Source of the DNA: Lamprocystis purpurea DSM 4197
GTDB taxonomy: Bacteria > Pseudomonadota > Gammaproteobacteria > Chromatiales > Chromatiaceae
DNA: 54,540 bases
Assembly (NCBI RefSeq): GCF_000379525.1
Contig: NZ_KB902362.1
Span: forward strand, 38,305-92,844
Direction: 5' to 3'
The notes under the pieces: model-generated
Told to the model about the DNA's origin: nothing
Databases searched by the model: none
What the model saw: only the letters and a program-made list of their open reading frames with translations
In this document: positions 38,498 through 47,700 of the stretch, piece by piece
Position numbering within the stretch: the first letter of the stretch is position 1
How the letters are laid out: every line of letters begins with the position of its first letter
Program-made: the position numbers and the translations under genes

Positions 38498-38827
38498 ATG
38501 TCTCAACCTACTGAAAAAATGATCCTTAGCAGGCTCTATGGCAAAGGCAGGGGTTGGGTCTTCTCGCAGACCGATCTAGCGGATCTGGGGAGCCGTTCGA
38601 CCCTCGATGTGGCCCTGCATCGCTTGTGGACGCAGGGCGCTATTCGCCGCGTCCTGAGGGGGATCTACGACTACCCACGGTACAGCCTCCTCCTGGGCGA
38701 GCCCTTGAGTCCGGACATCGATCGGGTCGCGCAGGCACTCGCCCGCAAACTCGGTTGGCGCATCCTGGCGAACGGCCCATCCGTGCTGAACCTGATCGGG
38801 CTTTCCACCCAGGTGCCGGCCCAGTAA
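38498..38827 (+). CDS. AbiEi/DUF6088-type N-terminal DNA-binding domain, truncated
   Basis: 109 residues; full-length family members are about 200. The winged-helix part is intact: RLYGKGRGWVFSQTDLADLG, TLDVALHRLWTQGAIRRVLRG, IYDYPRYS, then LARKLGWRILANGPSVLNLIGLSTQVPA, where it stops. The missing C-terminal half is the antitoxin domain in AbiEi. What remains should still bind the palindrome just upstream. It is followed after 11 bp by mntA, so it may now serve as the repressor of a MntA-HepT operon. Confidence 0.82.
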   Translation: MSQPTEKMILSRLYGKGRGWVFSQTDLADLGSRSTLDVALHRLWTQGAIRRVLRGIYDYPRYSLLLGEPLSPDIDRVAQALARKLGWRILANGPSVLNLIGLSTQVPAQ

Positions 38828-38838
38828 CGGGAGAAATG

Positions 38839-39126
38839 ATGCGCAACAGCACCTTGCAGATTCTCGCCGAGCACAAAGGACTCCTAACCCGACGCTACGG
38901 CGTGACCGAGCTCGCCCTGTTCGGCTCCAGGGTCCGAGGCGACGCGCGGGAGGATAGCGACGTGGATATCCTGGTGGCTTTCGATGGACCGGCCACATCG
39001 GAGCGTTTCTTCGGCGTGCAGTTCTATCTTGAAGATCTACTAGGCTGTCCGGTCGACCTGGTCACGGAGAAGGCCCTACGCGACGAATTGCGGCCGCACA
39101 TCGAGCGAGAGGCGATCCGTGTCTGA
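38839..39126 (+). CDS. mntA: MntA-type nucleotidyltransferase antitoxin
   Basis: 95 residues from the ATG at 38839, which has GGGAG five bases upstream; the ATG at 38836 is too close. The minimal nucleotidyltransferase motif GS-x10-D-x-D is exact: LFGSRVRGDAREDSDVDILV. A C-terminal segment follows, GCPVDLVTEKALRDELRP. In characterised MntA-HepT pairs this enzyme adds AMP units to the tyrosine of the HEPN toxin and so silences it. The frame overlaps the start of the HepT reading by 8 bp. Confidence 0.9.
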   Translation: MRNSTLQILAEHKGLLTRRYGVTELALFGSRVRGDAREDSDVDILVAFDGPATSERFFGVQFYLEDLLGCPVDLVTEKALRDELRPHIEREAIRV

Positions 39127-39491
39127 GGTCGGCTGCGGTCCCCGCGAATGGGCCTTCTATTTTGGATGACATGATCGGATTCGCCGAGAAAGTCATGACC
39201 TACACGGCCGGTCTGGACCAGGAAGGGTTCTTGTGCGATGACCTAGCTTACGATGCCACTCTGCGCAATCTTGAGCTGATCGGCGAGGCAGCAACCCATG
39301 TCCCCGAGTCGGTGCGAACCGCCAACCCCCAGGTGCCCTGGCGACTCATCGTCGCCACCCGCAATCGCCTGATCCACGGCTATCTCGGAATTGACGACGA
39401 CACCCTCTGGAGCATCATCCAGGGCGACGTGCCGGCGCTGCTGCCGTTGCTTCGCGCGCTTCGCGCGCGGTCGCAATCATTGCCCACATGA
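39119..39491 (+). pseudogene. hepT: HepT (HEPN) toxin with N-terminal frameshift at TTTT
   Basis: The GTG at 39119 opens a frame, MSEVGCGPREWAFYF, that stops at once. Removing one T from the TTTT run at 39160-39163 joins it to LDDMIGFAEKVMTYTAGL and the rest of a full HepT, about 123 residues. The catalytic RX4HXY motif is intact: RNRLIHGY near the C-terminus. As sequenced, expression would need a TTG start at 39162, losing about 14 residues, or a frameshift. A homopolymer sequencing error, a phase-variable tract, or selection against a toxin whose control has been rearranged could each explain it. Confidence 0.85.
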
Positions 39492-39556
39492 TGCACTACC
39501 CTATTTGCCATGGTGACCGTGGCGACTCGGCCGGTCCCGCCCGGCGCGGCTTCCGG

Positions 39557-39862
39557 CTACAGATCCTCAATACGCGCGCCCGGCTGATCGAACCGCAGAC
39601 AACCCTGTTGCCCGAAGGCATCGAGGATGATCTCACTGCTGGAGGCGTACTCGCCGGCCTGGGCCTTGATCCTAATCCCGGTCGACGGTATGCGTAGTCA
39701 GGGCTTCCAGCCCTGACGGTGTCAGGCCAGGATGGCCTGACTACGCACCCGGCGAGCCCAAGTGGCCGGAATCTTGATCAAGGCCCCGGCCTGCACGGCG
39801 CCGCGCACGGCCTGGGCCATCTCGGCGGTCAGTGTGATGGTGATACGTTCGATGGTGTTCAT
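39557..39862 (-). pseudogene. ParD-like (CC2985-type) antitoxin interrupted by a MITE
   Basis: The ATG at 39862 opens MNTIERITITLTAEMAQAVR then GAVQAG, the start of a CC2985-type antitoxin. The frame enters the 124-bp element at 39785. On the far side, after the repeated CAGGCCGG, it resumes as AGEYASSSEIILDA, exactly the expected continuation, and then degenerates to a stop at 39557-39559. The family's normal C-terminal tail is not here, so the gene was already damaged or has decayed since. Confidence 0.8.
39662..39785. mobile_element. 124-bp MITE with 8-bp target duplication inside antitoxin gene
   Basis: The ends are GGCCTTGATCCTAATCCCGG and (reverse complement of right) GGCCTTGATCAAGATTCCGG, 16 of 20 identical. 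The core palindrome TGCGTAGTCAGG...CCTGACTACGCA is at 39691-39747. The element is bounded by exact direct repeats CCGGCCTG at 39654-39661 and 39786-39793. Removing the element and one repeat restores the antitoxin reading. It carries no gene, so it must be moved by a transposase encoded elsewhere. Confidence 0.93.
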
Positions 39863-40311
39863 GAGTATGAGGATGTCGTACTGGCGGTGTTGCGAAGAGG
39901 CCGACCGGCCTTCGGTTGTCCGTTGTGGTGATCGCGGCCGTGATCGAGACCCTGGGCGACCGGTGCTGAATGTTCCACGGCCCGGCGACGTCGTCTCGTG
40001 ACGACCTGGCCCCGACGCGCCTTCATCTATTTCATCTTTCTTCCAGAAGTCTGGCGGGGCGTGCTATCAGAAACATATTTCGTGGTACGTCCCCTATTTC
40101 CCCCGCGTCCCCTATTTCCCCCGTCCCCTATTTCCCGCCCGTCCCCTATTGCCCGTTGCCGGAAAGCCTCAGTGAGCGCACGCTTGCTGCATCGGATGAG
40201 CGGTCAGCGATTGAGACGTTACGCCAATGTACGACGCATGTTGGTTTCGTGAGGTGATCCCTTGACTGCGCTCTGGTCAACTCGCCGCAGTGCCCGCGTG
40301 TCGGGGTGTAT
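39863..40311. other. Intergenic region with CGTCCCCTATTTCCC repeats
   Basis: 449 bp without a supported gene. At 40088-40155 four copies of CGTCCCCTATTTCCC (one with G in place of T) start at 40088, 40106, 40122 and 40140. This short motif is one I associate with repeat clusters in other proteobacterial genomes, but I cannot name the family. The right part leads into the substrate-binding-protein gene, with GGGG before its ATG. Confidence 0.6.
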
Positions 40312-41343
40312 ATGCTCGCCATGTGGAACCCCTCGATGACTAGCGCACAGCAATGGATCGGTGTCATGGCGACAAGCGCGGTGGCCGCGCTGAGCCTCAT
40401 CGCCATCGTCTGGCTGATCCGGGCGTCGCCAGCCCCTGAACCCCTGAGTATCGCCGTCGCCACCAATTTCATCGGCGTACCGCTGTGGGTGGCCGAGCGG
40501 CAGGGGTTCTTCGCCGCCGAGGGCCTGATGGTGACCCTGCAGCGTCTGCCCAGCGGCAAGCTCGCCCTGGAGGCCATGCTGCGCGGCGAGGCGGAGGTCG
40601 CCACGGTCGCCGAGACCCCGCTCGTGTTCGCTGCCCTCGCGGGGCGGTCGTTGCGTGTCATCGCCACCTATGCCGGCAGCGGTGAGCACGCCATCGTAAC
40701 CAGGGCCGACCGGGGCATCGACCGGGTGGCGGACCTGCGTGGCCGGCGCGTCGGGGTCCTCATCGGCACCACGGTCCATTACTTCCTGCACGTCATGCTG
40801 ATCGACCAGGGGCTGAACGAGACGGACGTCACCCTGGTCGAGCTGCCGGCCGCGGAGCAGGCGCCGGCCCTGGCGGCCGGCCACGTCGATGCGGTCGCTA
40901 CCCTCGCCCCCTTTACGACCCAGTGCCAGCGTGCTTTGGGCGAGGCCGCCCGCACCTTCCCCACGGGACCGCGTTATCGGGGCTATGCCAGCCTGGCGGT
41001 GGCGCCGGATCTGCCGCAGCGCCGGCCGGAGGCAATCGGTCGTCTCCTGCGGGCCCTCGATCGCACCATTGGCTGGATGCGCACGCATCCGCATGAGGCC
41101 ATGCAGATCGCGATGATCGAACTGAATGTTGAAGGCGCGGTCGTCGAAGACATCTGGGAGCGGCTTGGATTCAATCTGGCTCTCGACCAGGGGTTCGTCA
41201 TGCTCCTGCAGTCGCAGGCCCATTGGGTGATCGCCAGCGGACTCGCTTCCGGTCGGACGTTGCCCGATTTTCGTGCCATGATCGACCCTTCCAGCCTTGC
41301 GCGGCTGCGCCCGGGGTCCGTCACCGTCACCCCGCCACCATGA
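40312..41343 (+). CDS. NMT1/SsuA-type substrate-binding protein, membrane-anchored
   Basis: 343 residues from the ATG at 40312 (GGGG five bases upstream; the ATG at 40321 is possible). An N-terminal hydrophobic helix (VAALSLIAIVWLI) is an anchor or uncleaved signal. The rest is a type-2 periplasmic binding fold of the nitrate/sulfonate/thiamine-precursor class: ATNFIGVPLWVAERQGFFAAEGL, LRGRRVGVLIGTTVHYFLHVML and AAGHVDAVATLAP. No permease or ATPase gene is nearby. Its stop overlaps the start of the c-di-GMP protein by four bases (ATGA), so it probably acts as a ligand sensor for that protein rather than for transport. Confidence 0.87.
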   Translation: MLAMWNPSMTSAQQWIGVMATSAVAALSLIAIVWLIRASPAPEPLSIAVATNFIGVPLWVAERQGFFAAEGLMVTLQRLPSGKLALEAMLRGEAEVATVAETPLVFAALAGRSLRVIATYAGSGEHAIVTRADRGIDRVADLRGRRVGVLIGTTVHYFLHVMLIDQGLNETDVTLVELPAAEQAPALAAGHVDAVATLAPFTTQCQRALGEAARTFPTGPRYRGYASLAVAPDLPQRRPEAIGRLLRALDRTIGWMRTHPHEAMQIAMIELNVEGAVVEDIWERLGFNLALDQGFVMLLQSQAHWVIASGLASGRTLPDFRAMIDPSSLARLRPGSVTVTPPP

Positions 41344-44300
41344 CCCTGCGCACCCGAATCCGCCTGCTCGTTTTGGTGTGCACCCTGATCGCCCTGTGGT
41401 TGCTCGGCGTCTTTTTCGCCGCTTACCGGGAGAAGACCCGCGCCGAGCAGGACTTGGCGCTGAGCGAGTCCCTGACCGTTGCGACCGCCCAACTGCGCAC
41501 GATGCTCTTCGGCCATCTGGTGTCCCCGCACACCCAACCCCGATCCCAGGTCGAGGCGCAATTCAAGCGCCTCACCGACCTGCTGCAGCCGGGAACCCAG
41601 TCCAGCGCCGCATCCGACGCACCGGATTCGGATACCCGGTACGCCTGGAACGGCGCAAGGCGCATGGTGAGCGATCTGCTGGAACTCCTCGCCGACCTGG
41701 ACGCCACCGGGACCGACCCGCGGCTGAGCGCGCGCGGCCGGCAGACCACCGACTTGATCCTGATGAACAGCCATGCCATGACCCTGTTCGTCAGCCAGAT
41801 CCGCGATCACGCCCTCGATGGTTTCTTCCGGGCGAGTACGCGGGAAAAACACGCCTTGGGCCTGCTGCTGGCGGGACTGGCAGCCATTGGGCTGGGACTG
41901 CTCCTGCTGATCGAGCGGAGTCTGTTGTTGCCGATCGACCGGTTGCGCCAGGCCGTGTTACAGATCGGCGGCAGCGCCACGGCGTTGCGCCTCAAGACGC
42001 ACCGCCGGGACGAACTGGGCCAATTGGCCAAAGCGTTCGACCGCCTGCTGGACCAGATCCAGGAGACCACGGTCTCGCGCGATCGACTGGCGGTCGAGGT
42101 GGACGAACGCGCGCGGGCCGAGCGCGCCCTGCAGGAGAGCCAGGACTGGCTGCATCTGGCGATGCAGACCAGCCGCTCCTTCGCCTTCGATTGGGACCCG
42201 CAGAGCGACCGGGCGCGGCGCAGCGCGACCTGTGCGGCGATCCTGGGCGTGACTGGCGAGACGGCGGCGCACGACACCGGGCAGGACTATGTTGCGCGGG
42301 TGGTGCCCGCGGACCGCGCGCGCTTCATCGCGCTGCGGGAGGCGTTGCGGCCGGCTGCGGACCGCTACCACACCGAGTACCGCATCACCCGCGGCGACGG
42401 CAAGACCGTCGTCCTGGAAGAGACCGCGCACGGCTTCTTCGATGCCCAAGGCCGCTTGCAGCGTTTGGTCGGGGCGGCCACGGACATCACCGAGCGGACG
42501 CAGGCGGCGGAGGCCCTCCGGCAGAGCGAAGAGCAATTCCGCACCCTGGCCGATGCCGTGCCACAAATCGTTTGGATGACCAGACCAGACGGTGGGAACA
42601 ACTATTTCAATCAGCAATGGGTGGATTACACCGGGTTGACGCTGGAAGAGAGCTATGGCGACGGCTGGAACATCCCCTTCCATCCCGATGACCGGCAGCG
42701 CGCCTGGGACGCCTGGCAGCACGCCGTCCAAACCGATGGCGTCTACGCGCTCGAATGTCGGCTGCGTCGCGCCGACGGGGTCTACGGCTGGTGGCTGGTC
42801 CGCGGCGCGTCGCTACACGATGCCGACGGCCACGTCGTCAATTGGTTCGGAACCTGCACCGACATCCAGGACCTCAAGGATTCCGAGGCACAGTTGGAGC
42901 GCAGCGCGCACTACGACGGCCTGACCGGACTACCCAACCGCGTGCTGCTGGCCGATCGCCTCCATCAGGAGATGGTTCAGGCGCAACGGCGTGCGCGCCC
43001 GGTGGCCGTGGTCCTGCTCGATCTGGATGGCTTCAAGACGATCAACGACCGCCACGGGCATGCGGCGGGGGACCAGTTCCTGATCGCCGTGGCGGCCCGC
43101 ATGCGGCAAGCGCTACGCGCGGGCGACACCTTTGCCCGTCTGGGGGGGGACGAATTCGTCGCGGTGCTCCCGGACCTGGCCGACACTCAGGACGGCGTGC
43201 CGCTGCTCGCCCGTCTGCTCGCCGCCGCGGCCCAGCCGGTGGCGGCCGGCGACCGGGTACTCCAGGCGTCGGCCAGTCTCGGCGCGACCTTCTATCCGCA
43301 GGCGGAGGACATCGATGCGGAGCAACTGCTGCGTCAGGCCGATCAGGCCATGTATCAGGCGAAACTGGCCGGCAAGAATTGCTACCACGTGTTCGACGCC
43401 GAGCACGATCGCACCCTGCGCGGTCATCACGAGGTTCTGGAGCGCATTCGCCGTGCCCTGGTCGCGCATGAATTCGTGCTGTATTACCAGCCCAAGGTGA
43501 ATATGCGCACGGGGGCGATCATCGGTGCCGAGGCCCTGATCCGTTGGCAACACCCGGAGCGGGGCCTCCTGCCGCCGGCGGCGTTCCTGCCGGTGATTGA
43601 GGATCATCCACTGGCCATCGCGATCGGCGAGTGGGTCATCGACACCGCTTTGACCCAGATGGAGTGCTGGCAGGCCACCGGGCGAGAGTTCCCGGTCAGC
43701 GTCAATGTGGGGGCCCGTCAGTTGCAGCAGGCGAACTTCGTCGAACGCCTGCGCGCGCTCCTGGCGGCGCATCCGCAGGTCCGTCCGGGCCATCTGGAAC
43801 TGGAGGTGCTGGAGACCAGCGCCTTGGAACTGGCCGGGGCCTCCCGTGTCCTCGACGCCTGCCGGGGCTTCGGGGTCCTGTCTGCCCTGGATGACTTCGG
43901 CACGGGTTTCTCATCGCTCACCTATCTGCGGCGCCTGCCGGTCGCCCAGCTCAAGATCGACCAGAGCTTCGTGCGCGACATGCTCGTGGACCCGGATGAC
44001 CTGGCCATTATCGAGGCTGTACTCGGCCTGGCCACCGCCTTCCAGCGCCAAGTCATCGCCGAAGGGGTAGAAACCGTCGCCCAAGGCGAACTGCTGTTGC
44101 GGCTCGGCTGCGAACTGGCGCAGGGCTACGCCATTGCCCGACCCATGCCGGCCGCCGACCTCCCGGGCTGGTCGGCTGCCTGGCAACGCGATCCGGCCTG
44201 GATCGACCTGCCGACGGCGAGCCGCGACGATCTGCCGCTGCTCTTTGCGGGCGTCGAACACCACGCCTGGATGACGGCCCTGGAAAGTCACCTCAAGGGC

Positions 44301-44588
44301 GATCGCGCAGCACCGCCGCCGCTGGATCAGCGTGAGTGCCGCTTTGGCATGTGGCTGGATGCCGATGGTCTGGCCAGTTATGGTGCGCAGCCGGCTGCCG
44401 CCGCGATCAGGCCTTTGCACCAACAAATACATGTGTTGGCAACAGCCGTGTGTGACCTCCATACCCAAGACCGGACATCCGAAGCCCTGACGAGACTGGG
44501 TGAACTGCATGACCTGCAGGACGCCCTGCTCGAACACTTAAAGTCACTGGTCCGGGACGGGATGCATCCGTCAAGTGCGTCGGGATAG
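41340..44588 (+). CDS. PAS-PAS-GGDEF-EAL c-di-GMP protein with HAMP and C-terminal CZB
   Basis: 1082 residues from the ATG at 41340. Helix 1 (about 9-27) and helix 2 (about 175-205, [20 protein letters not shown]) enclose a periplasmic domain, followed by HAMP. Two PAS domains come next (about 280-390 and 398-515; the second reads [20 protein letters not shown]). The GGDEF domain has a complete active motif ([12 protein letters not shown]), and the EAL domain has EALIRW and [17 protein letters not shown]. The C-terminal ~110 residues form a CZB zinc-binding domain ([19 protein letters not shown]). Both catalytic motifs look competent, so it may be bifunctional. CZB domains sense zinc or oxidants such as hypochlorite in other proteins. 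Confidence 0.93.
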   Translation: MTLRTRIRLLVLVCTLIALWLLGVFFAAYREKTRAEQDLALSESLTVATAQLRTMLFGHLVSPHTQPRSQVEAQFKRLTDLLQPGTQSSAASDAPDSDTRYAWNGARRMVSDLLELLADLDATGTDPRLSARGRQTTDLILMNSHAMTLFVSQIRDHALDGFFRASTREKHALGLLLAGLAAIGLGLLLLIERSLLLPIDRLRQAVLQIGGSATALRLKTHRRDELGQLAKAFDRLLDQIQETTVSRDRLAVEVDERARAERALQESQDWLHLAMQTSRSFAFDWDPQSDRARRSATCAAILGVTGETAAHDTGQDYVARVVPADRARFIALREALRPAADRYHTEYRITRGDGKTVVLEETAHGFFDAQGRLQRLVGAATDITERTQAAEALRQSEEQFRTLADAVPQIVWMTRPDGGNNYFNQQWVDYTGLTLEESYGDGWNIPFHPDDRQRAWDAWQHAVQTDGVYALECRLRRADGVYGWWLVRGASLHDADGHVVNWFGTCTDIQDLKDSEAQLERSAHYDGLTGLPNRVLLADRLHQEMVQAQRRARPVAVVLLDLDGFKTINDRHGHAAGDQFLIAVAARMRQALRAGDTFARLGGDEFVAVLPDLADTQDGVPLLARLLAAAAQPVAAGDRVLQASASLGATFYPQAEDIDAEQLLRQADQAMYQAKLAGKNCYHVFDAEHDRTLRGHHEVLERIRRALVAHEFVLYYQPKVNMRTGAIIGAEALIRWQHPERGLLPPAAFLPVIEDHPLAIAIGEWVIDTALTQMECWQATGREFPVSVNVGARQLQQANFVERLRALLAAHPQVRPGHLELEVLETSALELAGASRVLDACRGFGVLSALDDFGTGFSSLTYLRRLPVAQLKIDQSFVRDMLVDPDDLAIIEAVLGLATAFQRQVIAEGVETVAQGELLLRLGCELAQGYAIARPMPAADLPGWSAAWQRDPAWIDLPTASRDDLPLLFAGVEHHAWMTALESHLKGDRAAPPPLDQRECRFGMWLDADGLASYGAQPAAAAIRPLHQQIHVLATAVCDLHTQDRTSEALTRLGELHDLQDALLEHLKSLVRDGMHPSSASG

Positions 44589-44737
44589 GGTGCCTGTCAC
44601 GCTTTCTTGACACCCGCCTCGTAAGGTCATGGTCATCCAAGCGCCGGTGCGCCGGGATTGGTGACGGTCGACCCGCCCGCATCCGCCGTGTCACCATGGG
44701 CACCCGGCCGCGTTGGCCTGCTCACGTCCATCCGCCT

Positions 44738-47700
44738 ATGCCGAATTCCAAGGACCGTCACGACTGCATCCGCCTGCGCGGCGTGCGGCAGAACAATCTC
44801 AAGAACCTGGATCTCGATCTGCCGCTGGGTGAACTGATCGTGGTGACCGGGGTCTCGGGGTCCGGCAAGTCGTCGCTTGCCTTCGATACCGTCTATGCCG
44901 AGGGTCAGCGGCGCTATGTCGAGACCTTCTCGCCCTACGCCCGGCAGTTTCTGGACCGTATGGACCGGCCGGTAGCCGACCGCATCGACGGGATTCCGCC
45001 CGCCATCGCCATCGATCAGACCAATCCGGTACGCACCTCGCGCTCGACCGTGGGGACCATGACCGAGTTGGCGGATTATCTGAAACTGCTGTTCGCGCGG
45101 GCGGGGCGGCTGTTCTGCCGGGGCTGCGGGCGGGAGGTGCGGCGCGATACGCCCGAGTCGATCTGGACACAACTCACCGCCGCCGCGCCGACCGACCGGC
45201 CGCGGGTCGCGATCTGCTTTCCAGTGCCGGTGCCTGAATCACTGGGGGCGGCGGCGGTGCGGCAACTGCTGGCTCAGCAAGGCTATGTGCGGCTGCTGGA
45301 CGAGGACGGCCCGGTGCTGCGGGTGGTCCAGGATCGGCTGCGTCTGACTGAGGACAATCGGGGACGCGCGCTGGAGGCGATCGAGACGGCGCTGGACCGC
45401 GGTCACGGGCGGCTCTTGGTCTATCCGCTCGGTGAGGGTCGGGAGCCGCCGGTGCACGACGCCGATGCGCACCGGTTCTCTGCTGATCTGCATTGTCCGG
45501 ATTGCGATATCAGCTACCGCGATCCGCAGCCGAGCCTGTTCTCGTTCAACTCGCCGCTGGGTGCCTGCGAAACCTGTCGCGGTTTCGGGCGGGTCATCGG
45601 CATCGACTGGGGGCTGGTCATCCCGGACCCCGGCAAGTCGCTGCTCGACGGGGCGATCAAGCCGATCCAGACCGACAGCTATTCCGAGATCCAGGAGGAC
45701 TTGATGGGCTTCGCCCACCGTCACGGTCTGCCCACCGATGTGCCCTGGCGCGATCTGCCCCAGGCCGACCGCGACTGGGTGATCGAGGGCGAGGGCGAGT
45801 GGGAGACCGGGGTTTGGTACGGCATCCGCCGGTTCTTCGCGTGGCTGGAGGGCCGCGCCTACAAGATGCATGTGCGGGTGCTGCTGTCGCGCTACCGCTC
45901 CTACGACACCTGTCCGACCTGCTCCGGTGCGCGGCTGAAGGCGGAGGCATTGGATTGGCGGCTGGTGGCGGCGCCAACTGTCGGCGGTGACGCGGGCGGC
46001 GAGCCAGGCACGCCGCGGCCCCCGGCCCTCAACATCCGCGACCTGACGGCGCTGCCCATCGACCGCTGTCTGGCCTATGTCGAACAGTTGGACCTCCCCA
46101 AGGCACTCGACCAGGCGCTGGACCTGGTGCTGACCGAGATGCGCTCACGTCTGCGGTATCTGTGCGCGGTGGGCCTGCCCTATCTGACCCTGGACCGCCA
46201 GTCGCGCACCCTGTCGGGCGGCGAGGTCCAGCGGATCAACCTGACCACGGCGCTCGGCACCTCGCTGGTCAATACCTTGTTCGTCCTGGATGAGCCCAGC
46301 ATCGGCCTGCATCCCCGCGATCTGGACCGGGTGATCGGGGTGCTGCACCGGCTGCGCGATCAGGGCAACTCGCTCCTGGTGGTCGAGCATGACCCGCAGG
46401 TGCTGCGGGCGGCGGATCGGATCATCGATATCGGTCCGGGCCCCGGTGAGCACGGCGGTCAGATCTGTTTTCAGGGCACGCCGGACGCGCTGCTCGCGGC
46501 GGCGGGCTCGCTGACCGGGGACTACCTGGCCGGCCGACGGCGGGTGGCCGAACCCCGTGCTCCCGCGCCGGTGACCGACACGACCCCGCGCCTGCGCATC
46601 CGCGGTGCCGGTGCGCACAATCTCAAGCGCATCGATGTCGCGATCCCGCTGCACCGGCTGGTGGTGGTCACCGGGGTGTCGGGTTCAGGCAAGTCCACGT
46701 TGATCGGGGATGTCCTCTATCCGGCCCTGTGTCAGTTGAAGGGCCACCCGACGGACCTGCCGGGCGCGCATGACGGGATCGACGGGGCGGACCTGATCGA
46801 GGATGTGACCCTGCTCGACCAGTCCCCGATCGGCCGGACCTCACGCTCCAATCCGGCGAGCTATGTCGGCGCGCTGGATGAACTGCGCAAGCGGTTCGCG
46901 GCCCTGCCGCTCGCCAAGGAGCGGGGCTATACCGCCGGGACCTTCAGCTTCAACTCGGGCAACGGACGCTGCCCCACCTGCGGCGGCAACGGGTTCGAGC
47001 AGGTGGAGATGCAGTTCCTCGCCGATGTCTATTTGCGCTGTCCGGACTGCGACGGGCGCCGCTACCGCCCGGAGGTGCTGGAGGTCCGGCTGCCGCCGCC
47101 GGACGGGGCGGGGGGCGCGGCCCTCTCGCTCGCCGACGTGCTGGACCTGACCGCCAGGGAGGCGCTGGCGCGGTTCGCGGACGATGCGCCGCTGGTCCGC
47201 GCCCTTGCGCCCCTGACCGCGGTGGGGCTTGGCTATCTGCGCCTGGGTCAGCCGGTACCCACCCTGTCCGGCGGCGAGGCGCAGCGCTTGAAGCTGGCGG
47301 GGCACCTGGCCAAGACCAGGCGCGGGGTCGGGCGGCGAGGCTCCGGCTCCGGCGGGGGTCTGTTGTTCCTGATGGACGAGCCCACCACCGGGCTCCATCC
47401 GGCGGACATCGCGGTGCTGATCGAGGCGCTGCGGCGCCTGCTCGACCAGGGGCATTCGCTGGTCGTCATCGAGCACAACCTGGACCTGATTGCGGCGGCC
47501 GATTGGCTGATCGATCTGGGACCCGAGGGCGGGGATGACGGCGGGGCTCTGGTCGCCGTCGGCACCCCGGCGGAGGTGGCTGGCCATGCGGGCAGCCACA
47601 CGGGGCGGGCGCTCTTACAACTGGAGACGGATGCGCGGCGCGTGACGCCGGGGATCGACAGCGCGGGCGCCGCACCCGCGGCCGGTGTCCGCGAAGCGCC

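Noticed and set aside
38554-39126. A 190-residue frame running through the AbiEi-like gene into mntA
   Set aside because: Its first half is an out-of-frame shadow of the AbiEi-like gene; the real product starts at 38839 with a ribosome site.
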